A stretch of 64,000 bases of DNA from Isochrysis galbana (Eukaryota > Haptophyta > Isochrysidales > Isochrysidaceae), in contig CM030935.1 of NCBI GenBank assembly GCA_018136815.1, positions 4,568,159-4,632,158 of the forward strand, read 5' to 3'. Made by a program: the position numbers and the translations under genes. Shown piece after piece: positions 62,951-64,000 of the stretch. Within the stretch, counting starts at the first letter, position 1; the number at the start of each line of letters is the position of its first letter. Under the pieces are notes generated by a model that was given only the letters and a program-made list of their open reading frames with translations, was not told the DNA's origin and did not search any database.

Positions 62951-63274
62951 GGGTGCACTGATGGTAGGAGTGGCTGCCGTGGGGTTGGCAGCAGTGCTGC
63001 CCCCCACCACCCACCACAGGGAGTCCTTGGTTCAGAGGCAGAGCGGGGGAGCTGATCGGGAGAGCCTGGCTCTGGTGTATGGTGCTATGTGTCAAAAGGG
63101 AACAGGACTTTGCCTGCTCCTTGCTTGGGTGGGTGCCTGGAGGGCGGAGACGAGGACGTCATTTCGACGTCGTTGTCAGGTGGTGCTGAGGCTTGTGAGC
63201 GCTTGGGCTCCGGCGGCTTGGGGCGGCCCCGTTGGGGCGTCGTGGCGGCGGGGGGCTGGGAGGTGGGAGCATGC
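62950..63274 (-). mobile_element. LINE ORF1 fragment
   Basis: Matches the first 110 or so codons of the ORF1 at 9725-11374. On the minus strand SQPPAATTPQRGRPKPPEPK, RSQASAPPDNDVEM and GKVLFP correspond closely, while the first seven codons with the ATG are missing. Both ends are abrupt. Confidence 0.85.
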
Positions 63275-63384
63275 CCCCGTACCAGTGGGCAAATACTTAC
63301 CTGCGTGCGTGGCCCCATTTGCGGTACGTTGCTGCCCGTCTTTTGTCCCTCTCGTGCTCTGCCTCAGGCTGTGAGCATGCGTGG

Positions 63385-63530
63385 TCGATTGAAAAAAAAA
63401 ATCTTCTGCTTAGAATTCCCCGCTACATACGCGGCATGGGGCAGTGTGCTCGTGTACTTCCCTACTACCCGCCTTTACCCCTATCAACCCCCAACCTACT
63501 TTTATAAGTGGGGGACAATGGGGGCCTCGC
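63385..63530 (-). mobile_element. LINE 3'-end fragment
   Basis: AATCTTCTGCTTAGAATTCC, CCGCTACATACGCGGCATGG and GGCAGTGTGCTCGTGTACTT match, inverted, the 3' ends at 20195-20280 and 38690-38750. It then passes into CCTACTTTTATAAGTGGGGG, which also occurs (inverted) at 40792-40815. Confidence 0.75.
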
Positions 63531-64000
63531 GCCCCCCTCTCTCCATCGCGGACACCCCCCGGGGTGGGCCCGTACAATCAACCCCAGCCCCTGCCCTTGG
63601 GCAATCAACACTCTGGCCCAGACCCCTAGTGGGCGCGGGCCGAGACTCGCACTCCCACGCCCAGCATGGGCCTGCCCTCGAGCTGACTCCCCCCCCTCCC
63701 CTGGTCGCCAGGCATACAGAGGCCACTGGGAGGCTCCAATGGCCAGCGTGGCAAGCGTGGGAGAGGCAGGGGGGGCCAGGGGCTGAGCCCCAGCCTCCAC
63801 TCCCCCCTGAGCTGCCCTCGCTGGCCCTCTGGGAGCCCCCAAAGGCCCTCTGAGAGCAGGCCGTGGCGCGCCGCATGGCGACGCGCCGCAGGGAGAGGGG
63901 CGGAGGAGAATGGAGAGAGGGATAAGGCGTGGAATTACCCCCCAGGGCCCCTATCTAGATACAAGTGAATAGCGCAAAATTCTATCTAGCTAGATATAGA
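63531..64000. other. Intergenic, ends in a TATCTAG cluster
   Basis: No gene is recognised. The last 55 bases hold TATCTAGATA, CTATCTAGCTAGATATAG-type words in both orientations. Confidence 0.5.

Noticed and set aside
62950-63850. Plus-strand frames across the LINE fragment
   Set aside because: Antisense to a recognisable ORF1 match.

Overview
This is nuclear DNA from a GC-rich unicellular eukaryote. I infer a marine microalga, most likely a haptophyte or a related chromist. The reasons are GC-rich genes, short GT-AG introns (about 60 to 330 bases) with many GTGCG or GTGAG donors, long CT/GA microsatellites, and a dense mixture of retroelements and DNA elements between genes that occur on both strands. 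No ribosomal operon, organelle gene or viral gene was seen, so the clade is an inference from style and not from a marker gene.

Layout. 1-3.3 kb: mostly non-coding, then a four-exon membrane protein on the minus strand. 3.7-5.5 kb: a broken cytochrome b561 gene cut off by the end of a copia-type retrotransposon. 6.4-8.2 kb: a six-exon CRAL-TRIO (Sec14-like) lipid-binding gene next to a very long CT repeat. 9.1-11.5 kb: a LINE (ORF1 plus the first codons of ORF2) fused to the end of a hAT transposase. 12.5-12.7 kb: a 5S rRNA gene with a truncated second copy. 13.0-15.3 kb: a strong 110-base hairpin, a small secretory ORF and repeats. 15.7-18.6 kb: an intronless renalase-like flavin oxidoreductase fused to an alpha/beta hydrolase. 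19.2-20.0 kb: a GILT thiol reductase. 20.1-22.4 kb: LINE debris. 23.0-24.9 kb: a three-exon PP2C phosphatase. 25.0-26.2 kb: purine and poly-G/poly-C tracts and a gypsy integrase fragment. 27.0-27.8 kb: a transposase fragment that has picked up the tail of the cytochrome b561 gene. 28.1-32.6 kb: a seven-exon NAD kinase whose first intron carries an inverted copy of the gene's own leader. 34.5-36.8 kb: an intronless F-box/kelch protein. 37.8-40.8 kb: a LINE 3' end and a complete ORF1-only retroposon with a 19-base target-site duplication. 41.3-43.8 kb: a two-exon multi-pass membrane protein. 44-48.4 kb: repeats and LINE debris. 48.5-51.2 kb: a gene with two Stc1-like zinc-binding units and a chromodomain gene. 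51.3-53.7 kb: repeats. 53.7-55.0 kb: a two-exon seven-transmembrane receptor. 55-59.4 kb: long GA repeats and mobile debris. 59.5-61.0 kb: a four-exon gene for a membrane-anchored cysteine-rich protein. 61-64 kb: a CT repeat, a coiled-coil ORF and another LINE fragment.

The host genes are unrelated housekeeping, signalling and protein-turnover functions, not a pathway cluster. The distinctive content lies between them. Several nested or chimeric mobile elements have captured or broken genes. At least a dozen loci show clusters in which one short motif is echoed many times in both orientations. Some inverted repeats sit where they could act on RNA. Exon joins given here were checked for reading phase by hand unless stated otherwise.
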